DNA from: Syngnathus acus
Taxonomy: Eukaryota > Chordata > Actinopteri > Syngnathiformes > Syngnathidae
NCBI RefSeq assembly: GCF_901709675.1
Contig: NC_051099.1
Location: 9,612,501 to 9,676,500, forward strand
DNA length: 64,000 nucleotides
Direction: 5' to 3'
Shown here one piece after another: positions 11,822 to 22,259 of the stretch. The position numbers were made by a program, and so were the translations under genes. Every line of letters begins with the position of its first letter. The stretch's first letter is position 1. The notes below the pieces were generated by a model that was not told the DNA's origin, made no database searches, and worked only from the letters and a program-made list of their open reading frames with translations.

Positions 11822-12988
11822 GGTCAGGTATGGCGGCACGCGTTGCGGTGACGCTTCGCTGCGCTCACCTTCTTGCTCCACTCCATTGGTGACCTTACGG
11901 CGCAGGACCGAGCGCCCGCCCGGCCCGACACCCTCACAGTCTCAAGATGCTTCCCAAGCTGCTCCAACCACCGCGCACGCGGTCACCCTACTGGGTGCTT
12001 CCTCCCCCTCGGGTCCGGAGCGGACAGAATCCTTTTCGCTGGATCCGAGGGCGGGTAGCGTACCACGTGCCCGTAGAAGCGCAGCTGTCGCTCCCATATC
12101 TGGCAGTTGAAGCACTCCATCCCCGCTCGCTCGAAAACCGTCTGGTTTGACACACGGTCTCGCCGGTGGATCCCGAGGATCCGACGGAGGTAAGTGCACA
12201 CAAAGGTGTTCAGTCTTCGCCTTTGCCCACCAGTCATTGTCCATGGTTCACAAGAGTAAAGCAGGACGGGCATGACCAGCGAGCGAAAGACTCGAACCTT
12301 TGTCAACGTGCTCAGATATCGGGAGCGCCAAACCCTTGTCTACGATCTCCACCCGCCCGCCACATCGGCTGACTCGATAGCAGCGTCCAGAAAGTCACCG
12401 AAGGCCTGGATCTTCGTCTTGATCCAGGAGACGCGCATTTCCAGCGGCTCCGCCTCCTCGCTCAGCGGTTCAAGTGCTACGGTCAAGACGTCCAGGGTCT
12501 CCACAAAGATCACAGCGTCGTCAGCAAAGTCCAGATCAGTGATCCGAACATTGCCGAACGACGCCCCGCAGCCTGTCCTGTCTACAACGCGGTCCACAAT
12601 CCAGTCCATACAAATGCTGAAAAGTGATGGGGCTCGTACGCACCCCTGCCTCACCCCAGTATTGACTGGAAAGAAGTCTGAGTTGGTGCCTCCGTACTTA
12701 ACAGCACTTTCTGTGTCGGAGTATAGAGCCGTGATGAGATGGACAAGCTGCGGGGGGCTCCCGCGTAGCCCCAGAAGTCTCCACAGAGCATCTTTACTGA
12801 CTGAATCGAACGCCTTCTTGAAATCGATATAGGCTGCCAGCAGCTTTCTATCGAATTCTGGAAAGCGCTCGGTGAGGACACGAAGCGCGAGGATGCGTTC
12901 TACGGTTGATCTTTTTGGTGTGAAACCGGACTGCTCAGGGCGCTGGTGGTCTAAGACGTGCTGACGTATCCTGTTTAGAAGTACACGC
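11822..12988 (-). mobile_element. Rex3/RTE-type LINE, truncated, inserted in hAT gene
   Basis: Minus-strand reverse transcriptase pieces lie between two parts of the hAT coding sequence. Flanks share a TGT(T)GCAGG-like duplication (left CTTGTGTCAGG, right CATGTGCAGG). The 3' tail is a short CAGGT repeat at 11816-11830. The family name rests on recognised motifs and is tentative. Confidence 0.75.
11983..12881 (-). pseudogene. Reverse transcriptase pseudogene (Rex3/RTE-type)
   Basis: Reading leftwards: RQGCVRAPSLFSICMDWI (RT motif around PQG), LDFADDAVIF with the FADD catalytic pair at about 12510, the thumb-like VSWIKTKIQAFGDFLDAA, and then in another frame TKVRVFRSLVMPVLLYSCEPW and RRRLNTF..LRRILG near 12000-12300. 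At least two frameshifts separate these parts, and endonuclease and the first RT motifs are absent. It would copy RNA into DNA at a nick, but is no longer functional. Confidence 0.8.
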
Positions 12989-13165
12989 GCACATGTGCAG
13001 GCTAAAAAATGCCAAGTTTCAAGTGCAGGCTAAAAAATGCTAAGTTTCAGGGGCAAGTACTGAGCAAGACTAAATTCTATTCCCAATTTTAGAATGAGTT
13101 TACTGGTCTGGCCCCCTTGAGATCAGATTAAGCTGTATGTGGCCCCCAGACAAAAATGAGTTTGA

Positions 13166-13476
13166 CATTGTAGTGGTACACTCCCCTCTCGTGTGCAGAC
13201 AACATGAGTTCGATTTCTACATATGACGGTGTGCATGTGTTAGTGTGTGACTTTAAAAAAAAAAAGAGTCACAAGTCAACATATCACGATAGAAGAGTGG
13301 GAACGTGAAATATAGTTTCTGTAAGTTGCAGTTTTGATGCGTGAAGGCATATATTTCAAACTAATCGCGTGCTCTTGAATGCTCGGATGTTTCTTGCGTT
13401 AAAGAACAGAGAAATAAAATGTTCTTATCAGACATGGAAAAAGAAACCTGCCTATTTAACTGTGGATCTCGGCACT
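13166..13476. other. Unassigned spacer
   Basis: About 310 bp between the hAT remnant and the M1 element, with a short A-run at 13255. No gene or repeat recognised. Confidence 0.4.
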
Positions 13477-13739
13477 TACCGTATTTGTCGGACTGAAAGT
13501 CGCTCCGGAATATACGTCGCATCAGCCATAAAATGCACAAAGTGAAAAAAAAACATATATAAGTCGCTCCGGAGTATAAGTCGCATTTTGGGGGAAATTT
13601 ATTCGACAAAATCCAACACCAAGAACAGACATGAACGAGCAACAACAGGCTAAACGATACGGTATGCTAACGTGACACAAACGAGAAGCTGAGAACGGAC
13701 CTTATGTAACAATAACAGTTATTCAAATAACGATAACAT

Positions 13740-14145
13740 AAATAACACCTTCATCAAACCATCTGTGTCACTCCAAATCATTAAAGCCATCGATCGAGTT
13801 GGTCCTCCTTTAAGTAAACAAGTCCGACGTCAGCAATGCGTTGCGGTTCAAAATTTTCTACAGGCCCATATAACAATATATAAACTATGTATGAAATAAC
13901 AATAATTAAATTTTATCGACCCATCCGTGTCACTCCAAATCAATAAATCCATCAGAATCTTCGTCTTACGTGTCATTTGAAAACAAACAAATAAAACCAC
14001 AGCTGTTGACGCCGGAAAGACTACGTGCGCCGCGGACGTCAGACTAGATATATCAAATAAATGTAATATAAACAACAATTTTATCGAACCATCCGTGTCA
14101 CTCCAAATCAATAAATTCATCAGAATCTTCGTCTTCTGTGTCACT
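13740..14145 (-). repeat. Tandem M1 units encoding an acidic tail motif
   Basis: Three units of about 165-185 bp. Each carries, on the minus strand, a frame ending with a motif like SDTEDEDSDEFIDLE followed by a stop, then GACGTCAG. Plus-strand equivalents stand at 19600-20090. Confidence 0.8.
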
Positions 14146-14224
14146 TAAAAAAAACAAAAAAACACAGCTGTTGACACCGGAACTACGTGCACTGCTGACG
14201 TCAGACAGATATCAAATAAATGTA

Positions 14225-15869
14225 CCGTAATTTTCGGACTATAAGTCGTGTTTTTTTTCATAGTTTGGGTGGGGGGGCGACTTATACTCAGGAGCGACTT
14301 ATATGTTTTTTTTCCCAAAAATTTCAAAAAAAAAAAAAAGTGAAACCGCGATAAACGAACCGCAATGTAGCAAGGGATTACTGTAATTTGAATTTCAAGT
14401 GATGACAGCAGCGCGACATCGCGTCAGCAGCAGCTCCGTCGAGTCAATCTTTGTCCTTTATGTAAACAACCGCCGCGCTGCTGACGCGGCGTCGCGCTGC
14501 CTCGTCGTTATTCCACAGATCTACTATATAACTATATTGTAGCGTTAACAAAGTTCAAGGAAAGACGTGGGTTTGGTAAACGGCTCTTTATTTAACAAAA
14601 CAAACTTACAGGCGTGTGGCGGCGTGGACTTCCAGCCACGGAAATGGAAGAGAGCTCCATAGAATAGTACCGGGCGTGCGTAAAAGCCATGACCGAGCCC
14701 CATCCACCGTCCCCGGACAGCCACCCGGCTGAGCGCCGGCCCTCGACTTCCATCCACGGAGCTGAAAGACAGCTCGGTAGAGTAGGACCGGGCGTGCGTA
14801 AAAGCAACAACCGCCGCGCTACGTCGCGCTGCTGATGCGGCGTCGCGGTCGCGCTGCTGACGCGGCGTCGCGGTCGCGCGTCAGCAGCGCGACGCGGCGT
14901 TGTTTACATAAAGGACAAAGATTGACTCGACGGAGCTCTCTTTCACTTCCGTGGATTGAAGTCGGGGGCCGGCGCTCGGCCGGGTGGCTGTCCAGGGACG
15001 GTGGATGGGGCTCGGACAATGCTTTTACGCACGCCCGCTCCTACTCTACCGAGCTGTCTTTCACCTCCGTGGATGGAAGTCGAGGGCCGGCGCTCGGCCG
15101 GGTGGCTGTCCGGGGACGGTGGATGGGGCTCGGTCATGGCTTTTACGCACGCCCGGTACTATTCGATGGAGCTCTCTTCCATTTCCGTGGCTGGAAGTCC
15201 ACGCCGCCACACGCCTGTAAGTTTGTTTTGTTAAATAAAGAGCCGTTTACCAAACCCACGTCTTTCCTTGAACTTTGTTAACGCTACAATATAGTTATTA
15301 GTAGATCTGTGGAATAACGACGAGGCTGACGTCAGGGCGCACGCGCGGCGATGTTGACAAAGGACGAGGAATTTGATCGATGGATTTAATGATTTAGAGT
15401 GCACAGATGGTTTGATAACATTATTGCTTGTATAATAGTTATTTGATATATAATTTATATATCGTTATATGGGCCTGTGGAATATTTTGAAATGCAACCG
15501 CCATCAGCTGCGCGCACCCGGCCGGCATTGTTGACATAAAGGACGATCGATTGATTTAATGAATTGGAGTGACACAGATGGTTTTATAAACGTGTTATTT
15601 ATGTAATATTTTTTTGAATAACTCTGAATTTTACGTGAGGGCCGTTCTCAGCTCTTAGTTTGTGTTCATGTCACGTTAGCATACCTATCGTTTAGCCTGT
15701 TGTTGCTCGTTCATGACTGTTCTTGGTGTTGGATTTTGTCGAATAAATTGCCCCCCAAAATGCGACTTATACTCCGGAGCGACTTATATATGTTTTTTTT
15801 CACTTTTTTGGGCATTTTATGGCTGGTGCGACTTATACTCCGGTGCGACTTATAGTCCGAAAATTACGG
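14225..15869 (+). mobile_element. Inner M1 MITE with a 300-bp foldback
   Basis: Ends CCGTAATTTTCGGACTATAAG and its inverse, flanked by TA at 14223-14224 and 15870-15871. The target site is exactly the sequence AAATG-TA-ATATAAAC, whose unoccupied form stands at 14063-14080 in the neighbouring unit of the same outer element. It carries a large inverted repeat not found in the copy at 18205-20356. Confidence 0.92.
14500..15325. repeat. Long inverted repeat (arms about 307 bp, loop about 210 bp)
   Basis: Arm 14500-14806 is the near-perfect inverse of 15018-15325: both contain TTAACAAAGTTCAAGGAAAG, GGAAATGGAAGAGAGCTCCA or its inverse, and GGACCGGGCGTGCGTAAAAG. The loop holds GC-rich palindromic GCTGCTGACGCG units. 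Open frames in the arms mirror each other and are not evidence of a gene. Confidence 0.92.
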
Positions 15870-16569
15870 TAATATAAACAACAATTTTAACAAACCATCT
15901 ATGTCACTCCAAATCATTAAATCCACCGAAATATTCATCCTCTGTGTCAAAAAAAAAAAAACAGCTGTCGATTCCGGACCTACGTGCGCGCTGACGTCAG
16001 CCTCGTTGTCAGTTGGAGGCTGCAATTATTCCACAGATCTACGTATATAACTATATTGTAGTGTTACCAAAGTACCAGGCAAGACATGGGTTTGATAACC
16101 AGCTCTTTATTTCACAAATCAAGTGCTCAACGTGTGAGCCAACACGCCCTGGATCGCTCTTTCCGCCCCCCGCTGCCTTCACGGCCTCCCTAGAAAATCG
16201 GAAACTACTGCAGTCTAACAACATACACGTTGCTACTCTAAATAAACTATATATCAAATAACTATAACATGAATAACAAGTTCATCGAATAATGTGTGTT
16301 ACTCCACATCATTAAATCTCCCGACTTCGGAAGTCAGTGAATGGAACTCATTGTCAGTGAGGCTCCAATTATTCCACAGCCATAGTGCGCCCTCATGCGG
16401 TTTAAAATGAAAATAACATGTGAAGTGATCAACTATACTAGTAAGTAAAGTGTTAATGATCAAGTAAAAATTTGTGAAAAAAATTCACATATAAGTCGCT
16501 CCTGAGTATAAGTCGCCCCCCCACCCAAAGTATGAAAGAAACGCGACTTATAGTCCGAAAAATACGGTA

Positions 16570-16675
16570 GTTCCACATACTTCAACCGATTCACTCCGTT
16601 CCACTTTTGACTTATTCCAAATATTCATGACACCGTTTCTCATTTTTCTCATTCCAAATGATGTAGATGTGGCCC
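16570..16675. other. Short spacer of CAACCGATTC-type sequence
   Basis: The motif TTCAACCGATTCA(C)TCCGTTCCA begins here and recurs at 17040 and 17200, so this belongs to the following tandem region. Confidence 0.5.
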
Positions 16676-16850
16676 CAAACAAACCGGAAGTGCCCCAGTT
16701 AAACCGGAAGTGACCTGCACTAAACCGGAAGTGACCTCAGCTAAACTGGAAGTGACCTAAATTAAACCGGAAGTGCCCCAAATAAACCGGAAGTGCCTTA
16801 TTCCAAGAAGAAGTGCCCTAAATAAAACCAGAAATGACCTAAATTTAACA
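16676..16850. repeat. Minisatellite of AAACCGGAAGTG units
   Basis: About eight units of 20-23 bp; at least five contain the exact string ACCGGAAGTG, others have one or two changes (ACTGGAAGTG, ACCAGAAATG). The string equals the consensus binding site of ETS-type factors such as GABPA. Confidence 0.9.
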
Positions 16851-17340
16851 TTTGCTCTAACTTTTACAATTTTTGTCCGATTCAACCCGTTTCAACTTTT
16901 GAACTCCAAAGTGAACCTCTTGAACCCGTAGTTTTCGTTTCGTTCCAAATTTCAAAAATTTTTGGCGCAACTTTTTTTTTTAAATTCCCATTCATTCTCT
17001 ATGGGAATTGAACATTTACTCTAACTTCTACATTTTTCAACCGATTCAATCCGTTCCAACTTTCAACTGTTCATCTTTTGCCTATGTATTCCACAACTTT
17101 CAACTTACCAGAAATTCCAAATTTTCAATTTTGAAATTCACGGCAAATTCTCAAAAATTTCATTTTTCAACTCTAATTTCTACATTTTTCAACCGATTCA
17201 ACCCGTTCCAACTTTCAACTGTTCATCTTTTACCTAACTATTTCACATTTTCCCACTTACCAAAAATTCCAGATTTACAATTTTGAAATTCACCCAAAAT
17301 TCTCCAAAATGTTGTTTTACACTACTCATTTCTACATTTC
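16851..17340. repeat. Tandem duplication, about 160 bp units
   Basis: Units at about 17020-17180 and 17185-17335 share CTACATTTTTCAACCGATTC, CCAACTTTCAACTGTTCATC and ATTTTGAAATTCAC; a degenerate copy starts at 16855. Low-complexity open frames here are not genes. Confidence 0.8.
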
Positions 17341-17469
17341 TCAAGTAATTCAACTCATTCCAACATCATTCTGCAGCATTCCCCTAGAAGTTACTCAGTT
17401 TCTTCACTTCACACGCAATTTCTCCAGAAATTGGATTTCTATTTGTTATTATTGCTCATTATTATTGAT

Positions 17470-17582
17470 ATTATTGCCTGAGCAGCGACTGCTGCGAAGT
17501 CCCTATTGTTTTTGCTGGAATTATTACGACACGAGCAGCGACTGCTGCAAACTCCCTATTGTTTCTTTAGGAATTATTAGGG
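17470..17582. repeat. Two units with palindromic GAGCAGCGACTGCTGC core
   Basis: Both units read (C)GAGCAGCGACTGCTGC(G/A)AA.TCCCTATTGTTT.T, with GGAATTATTA after. The TATTGTT tail recalls the palindromic minisatellite at 8839-9030. Confidence 0.75.
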
Positions 17583-17831
17583 CTCAAAGTTAATCTACAT
17601 TCCCACTTTTATCAATAGTTGTGACTTAATCATCCAATCATTTAGAAGTGAATATACAATATTTATGATCTCCAATATGAAAGCAGGCAACCTTCAACTT
17701 GAATCTATCCACACATGGTTGCAATATTATCCATCCCACAACACCCCACCTTGGCTTTAATAATCAAGCAGTTGGGACATTGAGCAGTTTTATGATTTTA
17801 CATCAACTAATGACTGACACTCTTCCTGCAG

Positions 17832-18008
17832 GAAAACTCACTTGTGATGCTGGACAGACTGAGAGGCATTAAAGACAAACATCATAGCCTGTACTCTCAA
17901 ATGACTGAGATTGCAGCTGCACAAAAAGTATCCATGTTTTCCATTCAAGACAACCTCAACAGTATCATTGCACTGATTCAACATTTTCAACGGACAACTG
18001 GTGTGGAG
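17832..18008 (+). CDS. ska2: Internal exon, SKA2-like protein
   Basis: A 59-codon open exon, phase 0 at both ends, preceded by a good acceptor (TCTTCCTGCAG) and followed by GTATGC. The product is helical: a leucine-rich ENSLVMLDRLRGIKDKH part, then YSQMTEIAAAQKVSMFS and IALIQHFQRTTGVE. Pattern and order match the coiled-coil part of SKA2 (NP.TLL..L..IKS.Y..LY, then A.EQK.S, then M.QKLQKQTDLE). SKA2 with SKA1 and SKA3 couples kinetochores to spindle microtubules. The exons encoding its N-terminus were not found in the window. The assignment is from remembered family pattern; another coiled-coil protein is possible. Confidence 0.6.
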
Positions 18009-18915
18009 GTATGCACTTAACATTTTACGAATATATGGTTATACTGTGGAGGATCGAAAGGGACAAAATTAAATAAATAACACCATGAAATGTTTAATAT
18101 AAAATTCATTAATTAATCCCATGCTAATTTAAATAATTAAATGTGGAATAAAATAAATAAATGTACCATTAAATGATTTTGGTTTTCATCATAGAATAAT
18201 TAAATACCGTAATTTTCGGACTATAAGCCACGGTTTTTTTCATAGTTTGGGTGGGGGGGCGACTTATAATAAGGAGCGACTTGTGTTTTTTTTCAAAAAT
18301 TTGAAAAGTGAAACCACGATAAACGAACCGCAATGTAGCAAGGGATTACTGTAATTTGAATTTCAAGTGACGTCAGCAGCGCGACGTCGCGTCAGCAGCA
18401 GCTCCGTCGAGTCAATCTTTGTCCTTTATGTAAACAACCGCCGCGCTGCTGACGCGACGTCGCGCTGCTGACACGACGTCGCGCTGCTGACGCGCGACCG
18501 CGACGTCGCGTCAGCAGCGCGGCGGTTGTTTACATAAAGGACAAAGATTGACTCGACGGAGCTCTCTTTCACTTCCGTGGATTGAAGTCGGGGGCCGGCG
18601 CTCGGCCGGGTGGCTGTCCAGGGACGGTGGATGGGGCTTGGACAATGCTTTTACGCACGCCCGGTCCTACTCTACCGAGCTGTCTTTCACCTCCGTGGAT
18701 GGAAGTCGAGGGCCGGCGCTGAGCCGGGTGGCTGTCCGGGGATGGTGGATGGGGCTCGGTCATGGCTTTTACACACGCCCGGTCCTATTCTATAGAGCTC
18801 TTCCACTTCCGTGGCTGGAAGTCCACGCCGCCACACGCCTGGAAGTTTGTTTTGTTAAATAAAGAGCCGTTTACCAAACCCACGTCTTTCCTTGAACTTT
18901 GTTAACGCTACAATA

Positions 18916-19045
18916 TACCGTTTTTTTCCATGTATAATGCGCCCCCATGTATAATACGCACCCTAAAAATGGCATGTCGATGCTGGAAAAAAGCCTGTAC
19001 CCATGTATAATACGCACCCAAATTTTGCCTTTTTTTTTTTTTTTT
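18916..19045 (+). repeat. M2 MITE left-end fragment
   Basis: TACCGTTTTTTTCCATGTAT and the following repeats of TATAATACGCACCC match 40468-40580. The fragment begins exactly at a TA of the M1 element and gives way to a T-run at 19029-19045. Confidence 0.8.
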
Positions 19046-19072
19046 AAACATTTTTTTATTTTTATTTTTAAA

Positions 19073-19213
19073 GTCCCAATGATCGTCACACACGCGTCTG
19101 GGTGTGGTGAAATTTGTCCTCTGCATTTGACCCATCCCCGTGTGATTTTGATCCATCCCCTGGGGGAGAGGGGAGCAGTGAGCAGCAGCGGCGCCGCGCT
19201 CGGGAATCATTTC
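19073..19213 (-). repeat. tRNA-SINE body fragment
   Basis: The inverse of the 3' two thirds of the SINE at 44913-45225, from GTCCCAATGATCGTCA to CGCTCGGGAATCAT. The tRNA-like head is absent. Confidence 0.85.
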
Positions 19214-19596
19214 AAGATTCAAGATTCAAGAGTTTTTATTCGCCATGTTTGAGCGTGCCAAACAAGGAATTTGACTTCGGTAAAACACACCCTCTGTTCA
19301 ACATATAGGTGACTAACAACACTCAGGACATGTGAATAATGGCAAAAACAGTGTAGACAAATTCAAAAGGTGTGAAGAGCAGGATGTTATTGCACAGTAA
19401 TGCCTCTGAGACTCTATGAGTGGTGTGAGTTCATCAGAGCAACAGCCTGGGGGAAGAAGCTGTCTCGGTGTCTGCTGGTTTTGGCGTACCGAGCTCTATA
19501 ACGCCGTCCGGAGGGGAGTAGTTCAAACAGACTGCAACCTGGGTGAGAAGGGTCTGTAGAGATGTTCCTTGCACGTTTCCTGGTCCTGGACAGGTT
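19214..19596 (-). repeat. 3' end of the 992-codon LINE family
   Basis: The inverse of the last 380 bases of the LINE at 46411-49589, starting with its (CAAGATT)n tail and ending inside the reading frame (CCTGGTCCTGGACAGG). Strong 5' truncation is typical of LINE insertions. Confidence 0.9.
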
Positions 19597-21097
19597 TATA
19601 TTACATTTATTTGATATCTGTCTGACGTCAGCAGTGCACGTAGTTCCGGTGTCAACGGCTGTGTTTTTTTGTTTTTTTTAAGTGACACGGAAGACGAAGA
19701 TTCTGATGAATTTATTGATTTGGAGTGACACGGATGGTTCGATAAAATTGTTGTTTATATTACATTTATTTGATATATCTAGTCTGACGTCCGCGGCGCA
19801 CGTAGTCTTTCCGCCGTCAACAGCTGTGTTTTTTTTTTTTTTTTTTCAAATGACACTGAAGACGAAGATTCCGATGGATTTATTGATTTGGAGTGACACG
19901 GATGGGTCGATAAAATTGTTGTTTATATTATTGTTATTTCATACATAGTTTATATATTGTTATATGGGCCTGTAGAAAATTCTGAACTGCAACGCACTGC
20001 TGACGTCGGACTTGTTTACATAAAGGAGGACCAACTCGATCGATGGCTTTAATGATTTGGAGTGACACATGGTATGATAAAGGTGTTATTTATGTTATAG
20101 TTATTTGAATAACTGTTATTGTTACATCACGTCCGTTCTCAGCTTCTCGTTTGTGTCACGTTAGCATACCGTATCGTTTAGCCTGTTGTTGCTCGTTCAT
20201 GTCTGTTTTTGGTGTTGGATTTTGTCGAATAAATTTCCCCCAAAATGCGACTTATACCCAGGTGCGACTTATATATGTTTTTTTCCCCTTTATTGTGCAT
20301 TTTATGGCTGATGCGACGTATCTTCTGGAGCGACTGATAGTCCGAAAAATACGGTACTTAAAATTTTGAAATTAGCTGGCATCAACTCAAACTCCATGAT
20401 AACTGCCCTACAAAATAAGCTAATAACATGAATAAAAATGAATTAAAAACGAATCCCATTTATTTATGTTAGGTTTTTTTTTCAAGACCAAAGGTAGCCG
20501 CTAAACTGAGGGTGAAGAGCCTCAGGTTGCAGACCAGGATTGTTTTTTGTTTTGCCACTAGCCATTTTGTTTTCATTATTTATAACAACTTTAAAATATC
20601 AAAAATTTTCACCAGGGTGAGTGTGCAAAGTTTTCCTTTACGAAAAAAAAAAGATTCTTACAAAAACAATAGGGACTTCCAAGCGGTCGCTGTTTGGTTC
20701 TTAATTAATTGAACTAAACTAAGCTGCACATCATGGAGGATAATACCATAGACTGGATCATTGTCTTGAAAAAGAATGAAGGGTAAAATGTACGTATGAA
20801 TAAATACTTTTAAGATGAAGGCCTGGAAAAAAAATGAGCGACAGCCTTCACTGCTTGGCTTCTATCCTTCTTAGTAGTGGTTATGATGTCAAAACGTTAA
20901 ATATGCGATGAATTCGGATTGTATGTTCATTTAATAATTTGGTAAGTTGTCTTATATTCCTTTATTTTTAAATGCATTTTTGTCATGTAAAACACATTGT
21001 GCTTCCTTGTTTATGCATCGTGCTAGATTAATAAAGCTGCCTTATCTTAACCTTTGGTTAATTCAATTCAATTTATGTTTGTGTCAACCAATGACAG

Positions 21098-21172
21098 GTT
21101 CACTGCGTGGCTCAGTCAGTGCAGCAGTTGAAACAGCTTCTAGTTAACAATGTTGGTGAGACCACTGCTGAG
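21098..21172 (+). CDS. ska2: Candidate next exon of the SKA2-like gene
   Basis: Acceptor CCAATGACAG precedes a phase-0 open stretch, VHCVAQSVQQLKQLLVNN, compatible with a continuing helix; the other two frames hit stops. Two donors are usable: GTGAGA after 21155 (phase 1) and GTAAGA after 21172 (phase 0). With the second, the next exon begins with TGA, giving a protein about as long as human SKA2 if a usual N-terminus precedes it. With the first, the frame continues 30 codons into the last exon. Sequence match of this part to SKA2 is weak. Confidence 0.45.
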
Positions 21173-21545
21173 GTAAGACCCAGTGTTTTGTCTATCAATT
21201 GGGATCTACATTTACAAAAATTTACAGGCTTTTGCAAGCTGAATTGTTTTTATGTCATTATATATTCAGTTGATATTGATAAGGGTTCATTTGACTTACA
21301 TTACCCCTGAATCCACATATGGGGTATCACCTCTGCCGCTTATACAAAAAGGAGGTCCTTTAGATGGCCACACTCAGCGCAAGGGTCAGCCTCCTTGCTG
21401 GAAGTCCAGTGCTTCCAATCTTTCCAACAAGCCAACCTCCGGGAATTTTGAGTCTTATGGCTGAGCCGCAAGCAGGCTGACACGTTTGTTTTGGTAAATT
21501 TCCATCGTTGAAAACTAGGTTTCTTTTCTTTTGTAAGTTCTCACT

Positions 21546-21865
21546 CAGGGGTAGCACGGTGGAGAACTGGTTAGCACACCTTACAGTTCGGAGGGGGGGG
21601 TTCGATTCCACCGCCGGCCCTCCCCTTGTGGAGTTTGCATGTTCTCTCCATGCCTGATTGTGTTTTCTCCAAGCCTCCGGTTTCCTCCCACATCTCAAAA
21701 ACATGCTTGGTAGGTCGATTGAACACTCCAAATTGCCCATAGGTGCGAGTGCGGATGGTTGTTCATCTCTGTCTGTCCTGTGATTGGCTGGCAACCACTT
21801 CAGGGTGTCCACCCGCTTACTGCCCGATGACAGCTGGGATAGGCTCCAGTTCTCACTCGCGTTCT
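21546..21865 (+). mobile_element. Mermaid-type tRNA-SINE
   Basis: tRNA-like head (GGTAGCACGGTGGAGAACTG, box B GGTTCGATTCC at about 21600) followed by the core GTGGAGTTTGCATGTTCTC, CTCCGGTTTCCTCCCACAT and CAAAAACATGC, and a tail GGGATAGGCTCCAG. The core is that of the Mermaid/DANA-type fish SINEs. It lies in the last intron of the putative gene. Confidence 0.85.
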
Positions 21866-21869
21866 GCAG

Positions 21870-22259
21870 TAGACCCGGGGTGCGTTCAATGACCACTCAC
21901 TCAGTCGGAAAACTAATGAACTGCACCAAAAAGCTCTTTCCAGCACTTTTCACACAGGCGCCCGGCTCCTTAAATGGCAGCATGAATGGTCCAACCAGCA
22001 CCGGGCGACAATATGTACAAGTCCCTGGTCGCTCACTATTGAAGCCGCCGCGCCCGTCCTGCTAATCAGCGGTTCCTTCACATGAGTCTCGGACTCTGAC
22101 CTGACCCAGCCTTAGTTTGTTGTTTGAATGTGTTTTAAGATAGATAATACTGTGCTCCATTCCATTTTTAACGTGAAATTCTGGGAAAATGGGGGAATCT
22201 AAATAAAAAAGTCTGTAAATACTAAAAATGGTGTGTTTGTTATTGCTTTTTCTTCACAG
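21870..22259. other. Putative intron remainder
   Basis: No repeat or gene recognised. A pyrimidine tract TTGCTTTTTCTTCACAG ends at 22259 and forms a strong acceptor. Confidence 0.4.

Larger units (their letters stand above)
10580..13165 (+). mobile_element. hAT/BED-type transposon remnant
   Basis: Coding pieces of one transposase run from 10720 to about 11820 and resume at about 12990. GC-rich flanks (ACGGCCCGTGGGCCAG at 10580; CTGGCCCCCTTGAG and GGCCCCCAGACAAAAATG near 13105-13155) look like degenerate ends of an element. A Rex3-type LINE split it. Exact ends are not resolved. Confidence 0.7.
13477..16569 (-). mobile_element. Outer M1 MITE, split by an inner M1 element
   Basis: The element is bounded by TACCGTATTTGTCGGAC at 13477 and, inverted, GTCCGAAAAATACGGTA ending 16569. 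It has no transposase gene. Between the ends lie three degenerate units (13740-14145), each with the 'DTEDED' tail motif, then the inner element, then a fourth unit and a segment also found at 3340-5100 and 6200-6839. The TA-flanked terminus and the acidic tail peptide suggest a pogo/Tigger-like parent (inference). Confidence 0.85.
18205..20356 (+). mobile_element. M1 MITE in a putative intron, interrupted
   Basis: Terminus TACCGTAATTTTCGGACTAT at 18205 and its partner ending ACGGTA at 20356, outer bases TA. M1 left half 18205-18915 contains an inverted repeat (18409-18468 against 18500-18555, GC-rich). An M2 end, a SINE piece and a LINE 3' end follow (18916-19596), then the M1 right half (19597-20356) with three tail-motif units. 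It sits between two exons of the SKA2-like gene. Confidence 0.88.

Noticed and set aside
12272-12832. 186-codon plus-strand frame
   Set aside because: It is the opposite strand of the Rex3-type reverse transcriptase, which has real motifs on the minus strand.
14835-15281. 148-codon frame repeated on both strands
   Set aside because: Frames mirror each other because the region is a foldback; no domain or codon signal.
16676-16850. Possible CRISPR array
   Set aside because: Units are contiguous 20-23-bp repeats without unique spacers, and the genome is vertebrate.
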